DNA from: Melanocharis versteri
Lineage: Eukaryota > Chordata > Aves > Passeriformes > Melanocharitidae
DNA: 64,000 nt
Reading direction: 5' to 3'
Assembly: GCA_013397845.1 (NCBI GenBank)
Contig: VZTG01001729.1
Span: forward strand, 223,984 to 287,983
The position numbers and the translations under genes were made by a program. Below are positions 1 through 11,999 of the stretch, in pieces; the stretch's first letter is position 1; each line of letters opens with the position of its first letter. The notes beneath the pieces are model-generated. The model worked only from the letters and a program-made list of their open reading frames with translations, had not been told where the DNA came from and searched no databases.

Positions 1-205
1 CGGTGGTGCCACACACATAACCTGTGATAGTGCCATGGCCATAACCTGTGGTGTCACACCCATAACCCACGGTGGTGCCACACACATAACCTGTGATAGT
101 GCCACGGCCATAAGCTGTGGTGTCACACCCATAACCCATGGTAGTGTCACACACGTAACCTCTGGTGCCACACACATGACCCAGGGTGGTGCCACACCGC
201 TGCCA
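1..205. repeat. 69-bp minisatellite (3 x 23 bp sub-units)
   Basis: A block beginning with the motif ggtggtgccacacacataac recurs with a 69-bp period (copies start near 1, 70 and 139). Each 69-mer is built from three diverged 23-bp sub-units of the form 'tgGTGYCACACncATAACC'. The array is probably truncated by the window edge, and the last copy decays by about 205. Because 69 is divisible by three, the array stays open as a 23-residue repeat in one frame, but nothing supports it being a gene. It lies inside the large CHD2 intron. Confidence 0.85.
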
Positions 206-2325
206 GGAATGGCACTCCAGCAGCTCTGGGGCAGAGGGTGTCCATGGGCAGGGCTTGGCAGGACACCATCCCGCTGGGCCTCCACAAAGGAACGGGATCT
301 GGAGGCATCCAAAGCTCTGCTGTCATGAGAGTCAGTGGCAACATCGGGTTCTGCTCGAGGCATGTTGGTGTCCCGTGTCCCGCAGGGATGCACGGAAGAG
401 TTTTTCCTTCCATCAGATTTCTGAGCAATAGCTGGAAGGAATTGTAACAGCCCAGGCAAGACTGAGGCCAGACAGTTCTGACAGTATTTGTTTAGAGGCA
501 GAACAGTAATTAGTATCCTCCTCCCAGCTCTGGTGCTCTTTGTTCCTCAAAGCCCTAAGCTTTATTTCAAGGACACAAGCTCTCTGCACATCCATAGCCA
601 TAATTCATGTGCTTTATCCACAACATTATCTGAACACTGTAATTCTTTTTTTCAGGCTGTGAACTGTGTCATCTGAAAAGAGAGAGACTTCTCTGGTGAC
701 ATACACATCTGTATGTGCAGGTATTTGCCTGCACACCTGCTTGCCCTACTAAGGAAAGAAACACAGATGAGAAGTGGTTATGTCCTTTTGAAGCGTGTTG
801 CAAATAATTTTTTTTTTTTAATGAACAACCTGTAATCGAGGCAAAATATGTGTTTGTCTTCATTTCTATGTTGATCAGATAAAAAAAATAACTGAAAGGC
901 CTCCTTTCTAACTGTCACTGGGACAATCAGGAAGCATTTCTACCTGCCAACAGAAAATAATGTATTAGCAACATTAGATGTCAAATCAGGCCTAACACTG
1001 TATATACCTGGAGACCAAAGTCCTCTTTTCAGAAGTTATTTTTGGAATTTGTCCTGGTTTAATGCCCCTGACTTAGCATCCAAACAAGACCTACTTTCAA
1101 TTAAACTATAAGTGAGGGATAAGCTATAATTAATTGTCACAAAAATCACAATTCAGCCAGACCACCCTCCTCCAAAAACACCCATGAACATCAAAAGAAA
1201 GCAACAGATGGACCATTGGTAACTTCCTTGAAGTGAGAAACTCCTAAAAAACATTGAGATCTGCAAAGACTTAGCCAAATAAATTCCTCTGGTTTCTAAG
1301 AAATACTTCAGGCTGTAAGTCTGTTTTAATTAAGAGCCTGCTCCTGACTTGAGGGGGAGCAAAACTAAATCATTCCTTACCGAGAAGGTCATGTTCCTTC
1401 CAAGAAATAAGTAGCTGAAAGGCAGCGATAAGACCCTTTACAGTGAGGCATCTGAGTTTAAAAGGCAATTACCACGTGCCTGAAGCCTCCAGACTTTGCA
1501 TTTAATATTTCACATATGTCTTCATTTTATAGGAGATCATCTTTGCAAACAGCAAATCATTTTATAAGCTCTCAGTAAGAACAAACAGTAGATATGTTTC
1601 CAGAAGGTGTGAGACAGCTGAAAAAATGATCCCAATAAATATTTGTGAAACCAAGAAGTGACATGGGAATGGCTCTAACTGGGACCATTCTGCTTCAATG
1701 TTTAAAATGTGGCTTTTGAGGGACAGAACTTGAATTCAGACTGGGGAATAAAGGAGGATTAACAACCCAAGACCCTCCCACGAGCAAAGCTCCTCCCAGC
1801 TTTAAGAACTGTTGTGAATGTTTTGAACCTAAACAAGTTTGAATCCAAACAGCAACATTCTCCTGGGCTTTGCAAGCTCTGCAGGGACTTGGCACCAGCA
1901 AAACCACCCCGTGAAGGCTGGAGAAGGACCTTGGCAGATTATCCCATGGCTGGGTAACATCAGGGGCTGGATGACAGCAGGAACCGTTATGTTTAACTCC
2001 TGTGAATTGCTGGCCACAGCGTCACGAGTGCTGTGGGTAACTGACACCCAGGTGCACATCCACAGCTCACTGACACGGAAATGCCACGGGCAGGTGGCTG
2101 GGACACTGCCCCTCCCACTCCCATCCCTCCTCACCCTGCAGCCCATGTTCCCAGCCCTGGCTGGACCCGCCAGACTTCCTGGTAACACGCCTGGATAGCC
2201 CGGAGAAACAGCAGGTCTCCACCGGCTTAAGCCAAGCCTGGACCAAGCCTTTACAGTAACCAGGAACAGTGGAAATAAACTGCACTTGGCAGTGCAGGCG
2301 AGTTGCAGAGTAGGAAAGTAATAGG

Positions 2326-2372
2326 TCTGACTCAATGATCTCAACGGTTTTTTCCAACCTAATAGATCCTGA
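2326..2372 (+). mobile_element. CR1 LINE 3'-end fragment
   Basis: The stretch gactcaatgatctcaacgg, followed by ttttttccaacctaatag, matches the terminal part of avian CR1 elements (the '...ctngatgatct..aggtccnttccaaccn...' tail). Only about 45 bp is clearly recognisable. It is old and diverged, in plus orientation, antisense to CHD2. Confidence 0.6.
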
Positions 2373-2824
2373 GAAAGGGGTGAGCAGCCTGAGGTCCGGG
2401 GACAGGCACCGCGTCAGCCCAGCCCCGCGCCCTGTCCCCACAGTGCCACTGGCCTCGGCAGGACCTTGGCAGGGTCCAGAGCAGGGGAGTCTGGCAGAGC
2501 CAGCTCTACCTGAGAGGGGCTCCTGGGCCCCCACAGCTCTTCAGCTCAGGCTGCCAGCTGCTCCAAGCCACTCCCATCCACCAGCAGAACCAACCTGAGA
2601 TTTACTCCAAAGCACAGAGCAGCAAAGCCAGCACAGGCCACCAACTTAAAACTATTTCAACAGGTCTGTCTTCCTAAAGTGACCTGCACAAACTGTGGGA
2701 CACACAGGCACAGTGACAAACCACAGAAAGGGCAAACACACCGACTGAGATGAGGACTGTGCTGCTGTTAAACATTTCCTTTGAATATCTGATCTATAAA
2801 TGTGATGTTCCCTATTATGAAGAG

Positions 2825-3122
2825 AAACTATTTACAAGAGCATGTAATGACAAGACAAGGGGGAATGGCTTCAAACTGAAAGAAAGTAGGTTTAGATTAG
2901 GTATTAGGAAAAAATTCCTTACTGTGAGCTTGCTGAGGCACTGGAGCAGGTTGCACAGACAGGTTGTGAATGCCCCATTCCCTGGAAGTGTTCAAGGCAG
3001 GTTGGATGGGGCTCTGAGCAACCTGGTCTAGTGGAAGGTGTCCCTGCCCATGGCAGGGAGGTTGGAATGAGGTGATCTTTGAAGTCCCTTCCAACCCAGA
3101 CACCATTCTATGTTTCTATATA
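2825..3122 (+). mobile_element. 5'-truncated CR1 LINE
   Basis: This is about 300 bp of the CR1 3' end in order. It runs from the 'gacaagggggaatggcttcaaactgaaag' region through 'gtttagattaggtattagg', 'tgccccattccctggaag', 'gcaacctggtctagtggaag', 'tgtccctgcccatggcaggg' and 'cttccaacccagacaccatt' to the short ATTCTATG-type tail. Like most avian CR1 copies it is severely 5'-truncated. It is antisense to CHD2 within its intron. The moderate divergence argues against recent activity. Confidence 0.95.
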
Positions 3123-6100
3123 AACATATATGAAATGTCTACGTATATTGCAAACACAAACAAGCACCGTCAACGTTGATATGTGCACTCAAGTCACAGG
3201 GTAGCTGTAAAAAGGCACTAAACCATGTTAAATTCAACCTTGAGGCTAAACAAGCCGGGGACAGGAACACAAGGTGGATTTTCGCTGTAGATCATTGGAT
3301 AAAGAGAAGATAATACGGGTACCACAGAGGACTGAGAACTGCATGGGATCTGTCCCTTGTTTTGGGAGGGAAAAAATGAGCAAATACCACAGGAATCATA
3401 GACAAGGCCATACAGACACAGCACATGGAGTGTGCAGGAGAGCCAAGTGAAGGACAGATTGTGACACTGAATATAAATAAATTCATTCCTAGATTTTTGA
3501 GTTCCCTTGATTTTATTCTGAAAGTCTACTGAAAAGTGATTGGTGCTTGCCTGTCTCCCAGGGCAAAGATTTTCTGAGTGAGAAGCCTTGAGAAGGGTCA
3601 TTCGGTGAACGAGCTTTTCCTAGTTTATTTCCTGCAGGGCAAAGTAGAAATGGGGGGCAGGGAAGGAAGAAAAATACTCCTGCTCCTCTACCCTCCATAC
3701 CTATGCATGGTACATTTAAACATTGATCTGTCTCCAAACAGGAACTTAAACTAGAATACCCTAAACACAGCCAGGCTCCTCATACTGTTTAGGAGTGAGT
3801 CTCAAACAACTCTGAATACTCAAAATATCATTTGTCCAAATCTGGGCCAGCTTTAAAGCGACACAACAAACTCCAATGGTGACAGGGCTGCCCCTTCCAG
3901 ATTACCAACATGTCCTTCAAAGAAGCATAAAAATATTTCCCTAACCTCACTTAGTGACCAGCAACTTTTATTTTTTTTTCCCTTAAACAGGCATGTGAGA
4001 AGTTCTCCTGGAGAATCCACACTTCTCCCACCTGTGCCTGCGAACTTGGCTTGCAGGGTTGGTAAATTACATTTACACGGCACTAGGCACAGCTGGGCTC
4101 TGGTGCTGCTGTACCAGCTGAGGGATTATGCACCCAAGAGGTATCTATCCACCTGAACTAGGCTGTGAGGCTTTCCAGCCTATTCTATTTCCAGCCTATC
4201 CAACCCTGCTACTTACCCCAGCACAGGACTCCCAAATGCCAAAGGCAGAGCTAAATATATCCCTCACTGCTCTGCTGCAGCTCAGCGAAGCACATTGGGC
4301 TATCCTGAATGATAAAGACTTTCCAAAAGCTGGTGGGGTTTTTTTCTCCACTACAAAGACACTGTGTTGTGCTTGCATAAGCAAGCAAAAGGAGCAATTC
4401 ATTCATGATGGGGAGAGCTGGCTCTCTCACTCTCTGATCTTTAAGCCAGAGGCTGAAAATGCTTGGGATGTTTAGTGGGAAAAGAGAAAAAAAAAAAAGA
4501 AAAAAAAACAGCAGAGGGACAAAAGGAGTCAAAACCTGTCTGCTTGATTAAGGAGCGCCATTGATAATCTCCAAGGCAGCATCCTTCCCTTTCCCTGCAC
4601 AGAAAGGGGAGAACAATTGCAGTTCTCAGGGTCTGAAAGGGCCCATCTTGCCCTCCCCGGGAGGCAGCGAAGCGTTTCCGGGCTCCACATCCCACATCAG
4701 CCGGAGGACCCCGGCTGGCTCCTGGCAGCTCCCAGCTCCTCCTCACCCCCAAGCAATGGAAGGAGCAGGAGCCCGGGGGTGCACACCTTCCCCAGAGAGC
4801 GGGCAGGGCTGTCCCTGTGCCCTCCGCCCTTCCATCCAGAGGTGTGCCACGTCCCGCCGGGCTGAAGCTCAGTGGCAGCACAAAGGAGACTCTGCACACA
4901 GGTGCATCCCATTGGCAAAGGACATGCGGATGCATGAGGGGGGCTGGAGTGTGCACACACAATTAGTACAGAAAAAGTGGGTGCTTTTTCTCCTTTAACA
5001 TTTGTAAACTTCCTTTAAAACCTCTCGGATTAAAGACATGCAGTGTATATGGAAATTTAGGACCCAAACCCCATTAACAGGAACATGATGGTGCAGAAAT
5101 TCCTTTCTAGTTCCAGGTGACCTGCAGTTCAGAAAAAGGGAACCTGATCTGGCCTGAGGAGGTCATTCCAAGTGACTCTTAAAAGCTGTTTTTAACCAAG
5201 AGATTTAAGACTCATCACTAAGCCTAAGTTTTACAGATAGCACATGGCATTCAAATCTAAACTGGTGACAACTCTGTAGTGAAGCATAGAGATTCCTCCC
5301 CATGAGAGAGATGCAAACGACTCCTATAATTAACGTATTAGCAATTCTATTAAGTCATCTATACCTAACAATAACACTTGCAAGAAACAGAAATAGTTAC
5401 AACACAGCTTTTTCCTAAGGAGTCGAGTGCTCTGGAGTCAGTGGATTCTTGACATTGCAACATCCCTGTTCATAGCTGGGGTAAAGGTTGGTGAGCAATG
5501 AAGTGTTAAGCATCCCATCCCATCCCGTCTGTGGAGCTTGGCAGACACACTGCACTGAGCCCTGCCAAGATCAAACGCCATGCCAGCACTTCCAGCACAA
5601 TACCAGAAAGGAATCTGAGATCACTGTTAAAAACTTTGTAATTTTTAACCCTTACTAGTCACGGTCAGAAAAGCACATGTGGTACAGAGTACGTTATTTC
5701 AGCCCACAGGTAAATATAAAGGAAGGTGGAGATTGAAAATTATAATTTAGCAGCAGTGCTGCACAAGCTGTAATGTAAAATGAGCTGCTGCACATTTGGC
5801 TCGACTCGGCAACATTTGGCTCATTATATCCAAAAGATACTCCCTGTTTTAAGAAAACGAGGCATTAACAGTGTGACAGACTTACAAAAGCTTCACTGCA
5901 AGTCACTAGGGGTAAACTTTTCATCTGGGCTTTTTGCTTTCATTTCAAGGCTCCTCTACAGGATGTGAAGGTGGGCTTTACACACACACCAGCACCTATT
6001 GACAGAGCATCTTCATATGGCATTTCAGCACACGTCTTTTAATAAAAGCACACCAGAAAGACTGATGTAAGACAGACACCATGTCAGTAGAACAGCACAT

Positions 6101-7700
6101 CCTTTGCTAGAAGGCTGCTTCTATCTAATTATGGTAATCCAGGCCATCCCCTCCCCCAGTGCTGTGCTGTTTGTGTTTATTTTCCTTGAAGGAGAAGAGA
6201 GATAAAGCAGAACAGAAGCTTTCTCCAGCCACTATCAGCTCCTTCCTGAGCTGGATTTCAGCTCGGGGCAAGGAGAGATTTAGAAGCCTTTTCCATCTCC
6301 AGAATTTTGCAGCCTAATTTAACATTGCAATTCCTGCTGGGACCGTTGTGTGCAACAAACAAAACAAGATACAGTGGATACACGCACCTCCAGGTTATGT
6401 ATCAGGAGATGCAATTTCAGCGTAAGTTGCCAAACCCACCCAAAGTAGGTTTACTTGGGCTGTCTTGAGGTCAAAAGCAGCCAGTCCATGGCATCGGCAG
6501 CTTCAGTTCAGTCCCTACACTCCTGCTCGCAGTCTCAGGTACTACACCTCATGGCCAGTCTGCATCTGCCACTGGTACCCTCACCTGCTCCTCAAAACCA
6601 GCACTGATAAACCTGAATTAAGAGATGTCCCAGTATAAAAATTCCTCAGAGACAAGTTTGGCAGCTCAGTAACCTGCTAATGCTATGAGCGACTTTCTGA
6701 GGGGTGAAACATGAAAACAAAGACAGGAATTGGTTTATCCCTCTACCGAGTTGGAGAGATTAAAATGAAACACCGGTGCCTTCGTGGCCCTCCTTCCAAG
6801 CTACCAATGGAAGTGTTTGTTTGAACACAGAAGTGTGGTTATGGCAGCCCCGGGGCTGCTCCTGAGGCACAGCCGGGATCCGCGTTCTCGGAAATGCCAC
6901 CACCGAGCCACAGCTCAGCTCCAGCGCTGGAGGAAGTGGGGGAAGGTGCAGATAAGGGCAACTGTTGCCCTCAGAGTGCAGCAGGTGAAACATCAACCCG
7001 ACAGAAAGCAGAACAGGCTCCAGTCTGTGATCTGAGCCACGTCACCTTCCCTGGGCTGAAGGCGCTCATGGAGCTGGGAACACGCCTGCACACGTGCACT
7101 CAGCCACGGCAATGCCCCTGCCCCAGCACAGGCTGTGCCACAGAAACAGGGTCATGGAATTACCCAAGTGAGCTCTTTATGCCCATTTTCCAATTTTTAT
7201 TCAACAAAGTCATGCATATTAGAGACTCTATAAAATTTGATTAATTTGCTTAAGATGTTTAACTAAAAAAAGAACAATCCAGAAGACAATGAATTCCAGC
7301 TAAATGTAGCTTCTTGCAGTTGGTGAGCCCTTTTTATAGCACTGTATATACTGTATCCATCTCTGGCAGCAATCACAGAACAGGGAACAGAGGAGTTGAA
7401 AGCCTCAGGATTGTGCATGCGTAATTAGATGAGACACTTCCTTCACGAGGGTAATGTGAAACAGAAGTAACAAAGCAAAACAAGAACAATCCTTTGTGCT
7501 GCACACAGATTACATCACGATTCATATGAATTCCTTGCACATTATTCCTTTTGTGTCCTGCACTGATCAAACATTTTTCCTTTTCAAAAAGGCTCCGGAC
7601 AGTTTCAAAAAGGGTTAAAGCGAAAAAGGGAGGGGGAAAAAAAGTCCTTGTTAAAGAATGCAGCCCTGCAAATGAAACTGAAAGCCTCGGTACATGCACA

Positions 7701-7755
7701 TGGCCGCAACAGCTAAAAAACAACTTATGGCCACAACAGCTAAAAAACAACTCAT
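7701..7755. repeat. Two-copy 27-bp tandem duplication
   Basis: The unit 'ggccRcaacagctaaaaaac' followed by 'aactYat' occurs twice head to tail with two substitutions. This is a simple tandem duplication in intronic sequence, with no function evident. Confidence 0.8.
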
Positions 7756-7964
7756 CACCTGGATAAAAACTTGAAACCCAGAGTTTGACGCGTTTTAACA
7801 AATGTGTTCAATGTTTCTACTCGGCTGAAAGAAAATCAGTTGCAAAATGCACACTGAAAGCAAACAGTGAATTTTGATGATTTAAGGATACTGAAATCTG
7901 TACCTCTACTTAAAAAAAAAAAGACAGATGTTCCAGGAATACTATGGCATTCTACAATTCCTTT

Positions 7965-7989
7965 NNNNNNNNNNNNNNNNNNNNNTTTT

Positions 7990-8029
<40 letters not shown>

Positions 8030-8037
8030 CGCAGCAA
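7965..8037. other. 21-bp assembly gap followed by a 42-bp poly(A) run
   Basis: N runs from 7965 to 7985, then TTTTTAAATT, then an uninterrupted run of A from about 7996 to 8037. The homopolymer and the GC-rich block just to the right probably explain why the assembly broke here. Another single N lies at 8178. Confidence 0.95.
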
Positions 8038-8089
8038 AAATAGCCCTGCTTCTTTTCAAGTCACTCCTCGAAATAGCCTGCACTATTAA

Positions 8090-8300
8090 AACGAAAACCC
8101 CTTAAAACGAAAGCAGCGCGAGCCCACGCCCGGCAGCTGAGCGGAAGCGGGGGGAGGCAGCGGCAGCCGCCCGCTCCNGCCAGGCGCGGGGGGCAGCTTG
8201 TGCTTAACGGGATCGCTTCCCTCCTCTCCCCCCCTCCGCCAAATGCCGGTTCGTGTGTACCGACATCTCCATAAAATGGCTGCCACGTCAGGCGAGGGTG
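8090..8300. promoter_or_regulatory. Small CpG-rich patch inside the CHD2 intron
   Basis: About 200 bp with dense CpG (for example 'gcgcgagcccacgcccggc' and 'gcgaggg') sits in otherwise AT-rich intron. It includes a bZIP/E-box-like TGACGTGG on the minus strand near 8,285-8,293 (plus 'ccacgtca'). It could be an alternative internal promoter, an enhancer island or GC-rich filler. No TATA box, splice donor or conserved ORF decides between these. Confidence 0.4.
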
Positions 8301-11259
8301 TTGTGCTGTGAAAAGCCCTGCGCTGGGAGGTGGCTGCTGAGCAAAAACACGCCATTTCAGACCTCGGAACTCCAGCTCTGCACAGAAAATGGCCTGGGAG
8401 CTAACCCTCCGCAACCTATTTTTCCCCCAAAAAAAGATGTTTTAATGCTAGAGAAGCCCAATGCTGGATACAGACACAAGGGCTTGTCCAGCCTTGCAGG
8501 GTCTGCAGCTCAAATCCTTCCCACGCCGGGTATTTCAAAGATGGGAGAGCAACTGCAACAGATACAGGCCAAGGGAAAAGAAAACTACGTATCCCACGCC
8601 TGTTACTTGCTATCCCTTCAAAACTCACTCCAGGGCATCAGGGGGGGCCCAGCCTGCCTCTGGCCTCTGTGCTTCCCATGAGGGCCGACCATGGATGTAC
8701 CTTCACACTACCTGCCTTTCAAACATGCAGCACAGAAGATGCTAGAAAAGACAGCAGATTGTGTTCAATTGTTTATGTAAATCCCAGGCACACAGGTGGG
8801 GGTCAGCAGAAACGGCAGCAGACCCAGAGCAACTTTTACCCCGTTGAGTGAAGTTGCATGAAATCACTCAGCTCCTAGTTCCGCTTACTGTCAAAGCACA
8901 AAGGGCAGGTGTTGCTGGGCACCTGGAAAGGCAGGAGGACAACCCTCAGCTTACAAACTGCAAAGAGTTAACACCAGCTCTCTCCCCAAGAATAATCATC
9001 TGCCCTGGGACAATTCTCAGGCATTTTTGTTTATTCAGCACAGGCCTTTGTATTTCCTTAGAACTGGGAAGGTGGGAGTCAATTCCTCAGTTAGGACACT
9101 AGAGTGGTGTACAAAAACTGTATTTTTCTTCCACTCTAACACCCTTCCCCAGCCCAGGTGAACGGCACCGGCCACAGCCACCTCCTCCACACCCAGGGCT
9201 CCCACCAGGACTGTGCAACTTCCACCTTCAGGTACTTCCCACGGATGCCAAGCTGGTCTCAGCAGCACACGAAGTGCAGACACCAGTGCATTTCTGAGTT
9301 ACAATACAGCAAAGTGGTGGCTTTACTTCCTAGAAATCATTTCCCCTACTTCAGGTCAACCTCAGGAAGTAAAGCCCATTTTATGACATTGAGCTGACTC
9401 ACAGCTCACAAATAAGCTCAACAGGGTTCACTTGCAAATATCCTGTGCTCAATTGTTCCCACACTTCAGGTGTGTTGGTGTCACACACAGCAGGTTTATT
9501 TTGAGGAAAAAAAGATGTGAAGGGGAAGAAGGGTAACCTCACACAGCAGGTGTTAAATGTAAATGGATCAATTATGATAAATAACCTTTCAATGAAAACC
9601 CCAAAAGCACACGACACACTATGCAAATCTCATACCCCTAAGGACAAAACCCCCTGTGGGACTCCTACTACATGGCTCAGATTTTAGCTCCTATTCTTTT
9701 CCAACACAGATAAAATACTTTCAATTTCCTCAACAAATTATGTCTATTGCTGCTCTCATTGATAATCTCCACTTTAAAAAAGTGGAGAAAACTGAAAAAT
9801 ACAGATATAAACTGAAAAATATTTTTTACAAATGATGACTTTTTACATAATATTTTGTGTGCAGCATTTACAGTATAGAAAGCACAGTATGAAAATCTGT
9901 TGTGTTTTTAAACTGCATTATTAGAAAAGCCCTGTTTAAGTGCTTCAACAATCCCTGAGGCTGATTTAGTTAATAATAATTTCAAATTATACAAACTTAC
10001 CCATATTTATTTTAGAATTTAAAATTTGACTGCAATTTTAATACATCCATAACACCATCCAAGTTTATAATAGAAGGTTACAGTAATTTGATAATATATA
10101 TATTCCCCCACTATTTGAAGTTCGTGTGCTTAAGGAAGGTTAAATACTGGACATCAAGAATACTATTCAAACACCTGAACATCACATAGAGCACATGTGG
10201 TACAACAGACAGTTCAGAGTTCTTTTTTATTAATGTTGGTTAAAAATGCAGGAAGACAACACCAGAGAAAAAGAAACAGGCCAAGATTCAACTGAAATTA
10301 ACAAAATTCAAAACTCAGTAATATTTACAAACTAAAAACCAAAAATGCATATAGTTTAATTCCCAATTTCTGGAAGAGCCGACCCTTTAAATACAAAATG
10401 AGCGATTTGATAATTGTACTTCTGCATTCCCAGCAAACAAACATTTTCAGTATTTCATACTTGTCCCACATCAAGGTTAAGGTTATAAAAATCTGTAAAG
10501 AATCTCATTACTTGACAAAAGTAAATAAAAATCCTCTGAGCAAAAATATGTTAAACAAAACAAGCAAAGCATTTGGTGCCTCTTGTTAACAGTCCCAGTG
10601 TATATTTTATGATACAAAATGCCATCACCAGCAGGACAAAGTCTGGTTAAATTGTATAAAAACATTCTAAAATACCTCAACAGAATCAAAGTTCTACAAG
10701 CTCAAATAAAATTTGAAGTAAGAGGTATCCGACAAACAGGCACTTTCCAGTTTATATTTTAAAATAAGCTTTTTTTCATTCATGTAACTTTTTCTTGTGC
10801 CTATTTACTATAATTTACTACTACACCAGGCTTCTGTATGGCCCTCAGTTAAAGTTTAGACTTCTGAGATTCTTCAAAGAAAAATTTGCCTTGTATGTAA
10901 AATGGTGCAATGCAGCAATGGCTAAACCGACAAGGTCATTTTTCACAGCACAAAAAACCTAAAAACTGAAATTCAAAAGCTGGAAAAACATCATACAGGG
11001 GCAAGGGCTGCCCTGAATAAAGGTACAGTACCTTTTGCCTAGGACATGGGCCCTTAAGTCACAACACAACTTTCAGAAATTGCTACCAAAAAAAATTAGG
11101 GTGTGGCATGCTAACAATCTCAAGGTCATTCCTTAAAAAGGAAGCAAAATCAGTAAAATGTTTTCTATTAAGCACTGGCAGTAACCCAAGGCTGTCAAAG
11201 TAAACAGGGTATTCACAGGTTTTACAAAAAAAAAAAAAAAGAAAGTTGATAGGTCATAC

Positions 11260-11321
11260 CTCGATGCATTGCTGTGGACTGAACCCTCCTCTCCTTGGCT
11301 TTTGTCCTTATTTCTCATCAT
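11260..11321 (-). CDS. CHD2: CHD2 first coding exon (N-terminal 20 codons), chromodomain-helicase-DNA-binding protein 2
   Basis: CHD2 is a nuclear SNF2-family ATP-dependent nucleosome remodeller with tandem chromodomains, a helicase core and a C-terminal DNA-binding region. Only its extreme N-terminus is here. Reading minus from the ATG at 11,321, the exon encodes Met-Met-Arg-Asn-Lys-Asp-Lys-Ser-Gln, then a Gly/Glu/Ser stretch ending His-Ser-Asn-Ala-Ser, plus two bases of the next codon. Vertebrate CHD2 begins MMRNKDKSQEE and reaches HSNAS at residue 20, the same length as here, so this is orthology rather than chance. The donor follows directly (GAG|GTATGACC, intron from 11,259). The frame appears to run on to 11,133, but that part is intron read-through over a poly-T. 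The start has A at -3 (AAG ATG A). The rest of the protein lies beyond the window. Confidence 0.95.
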
Positions 11322-11393
11322 CTTTTTATTCTTAAATATTAAAAGGGGGTCAGGGGTGTCTGTTTGCTTTGAAGTCCTGTGCCCAGGTATTTA
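11322..11393 (-). other. CHD2: 5'UTR part of the CHD2 start-codon exon
   Basis: A good 3' splice site (pyrimidine-rich cctttctttcaacttttgacag, AG at 11,395-11,394, read on minus) precedes this segment. It would begin the exon TAAATACCTGGGC... 72 nt before the start codon. The first three bases, TAA, close an upstream ORF coming from the preceding exon. The resulting exon of 134 nt (11,393-11,260) is a normal internal size. Confidence 0.75.
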
Positions 11394-11788
11394 CTGTCAA
11401 AAGTTGAAAGAAAGGTAAGGTCCCAGTTCGTTTCACTGGCTTTCATTATCAGGAACAAAGTCCTGACGCTGCAATGATATTGTTATAACAATACACAACA
11501 CTGATCAACACGGCAAACCGGAGATTTAAAACAAATAATCATTTTTACAAGAAAAATCCGAGAATAAACACAGGAGAGGAGCATCCTGCAAACTTTCCCA
11601 AAGTAACACTGGATGCAAATAATCTCTGTATCTTATTGCGTCATCTCAATACAGCACAAATCAGTCGAAAATCAAAGTATTCAAAACGGCAGAAATCTAA
11701 AAATTATTATTATTAATTGCTCACCTACCTGATCCATGCACCGCCGCCAGGACCAAGTCGATATTAGTTTCGGGTAGTGGAAAAACAT
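11391..11788 (-). other. Upstream ORF spanning the leader splice junction, 20 codons
   Basis: From the ATG at 11,788 the frame stays open for exactly 60 nt to the predicted donor (last codons ATG GAT CAG). After splicing it stops at once at the TAA that begins the next exon (11,393-11,391). An internal ATG at 11,737 in the same frame ends at the same stop. It ends about 70 nt before the CHD2 start codon, a spacing compatible with reinitiation. Translation is inference. Confidence 0.45.
11394..11728 (-). other. CHD2: Short CHD2 leader intron
   Basis: Predicted from the donor CAG|GTAGGTGA (GT at 11,728-11,727) to the acceptor at 11,395-11,394, about 335 bp. It is AT-rich and includes an ATT/TAA-repeat patch just after the donor. 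The junction is supported only by splice-site sequence. Confidence 0.65.
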
Positions 11789-11933
11789 TAGATCCAAAAT
11801 ATTTAGAATTATACCGATAAAATACAAATTTCAGAAAATGAAAAAAAAATATATATTCTAATCCCAAAAATATGCTGCCGATAAAGCAAAAGAAGCGGTA
11901 ATTAGTACAAAAATGTCCGGGGGAAAAAGCTCA

Positions 11934-11966
11934 TTAGGAGAGCGCACAAAAATGGAGGTACGCCAT
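11934..11966 (-). other. Upstream ORF in CHD2 leader, strong Kozak context, 10 codons
   Basis: The minus-strand ATG at 11,966 sits in GCCATGG, an optimal initiation context, and reads MAYLHFCALS before TAA at 11,936-11,934. If retained in the mature 5'UTR it should capture scanning ribosomes ahead of CHD2. It would be skipped if the internal acceptor at 11,875 is used. Confidence 0.5.
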
Positions 11967-11999
11967 GGCTTCTAAGCTGGAAAAACAACGACCTGGGCT

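Larger units (their letters stand above)
1..11258 (-). other. CHD2: CHD2 intron downstream of the start-codon exon (partial)
   Basis: Everything downstream (minus-strand sense) of the splice donor at 11,259 reads as one intron continuing off the window. The next CHD2 coding exon should encode a Ser/Glu/Gly-rich acidic stretch. I looked on the minus strand for Ser/Glu-rich coding and found none, so the next exon should lie beyond position 1. Apart from the repeats, gap and GC-rich patch listed separately, 240-2,320, 3,130-7,690 and 8,420-11,230 show no exon or RNA gene that I can support. ORFs there are short and have no recognisable similarity. 9,700-11,230 is AT-rich and repeat-poor. Confidence 0.7.

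Noticed and set aside
35..328. 97-codon repeat-protein ORF
   Set aside because: It is the 69-bp minisatellite read in frame, with no promoter or homology.
11133..11259. Extension of the CHD2 ORF past codon 20
   Set aside because: This is intron after a clear donor and runs through a poly-T.
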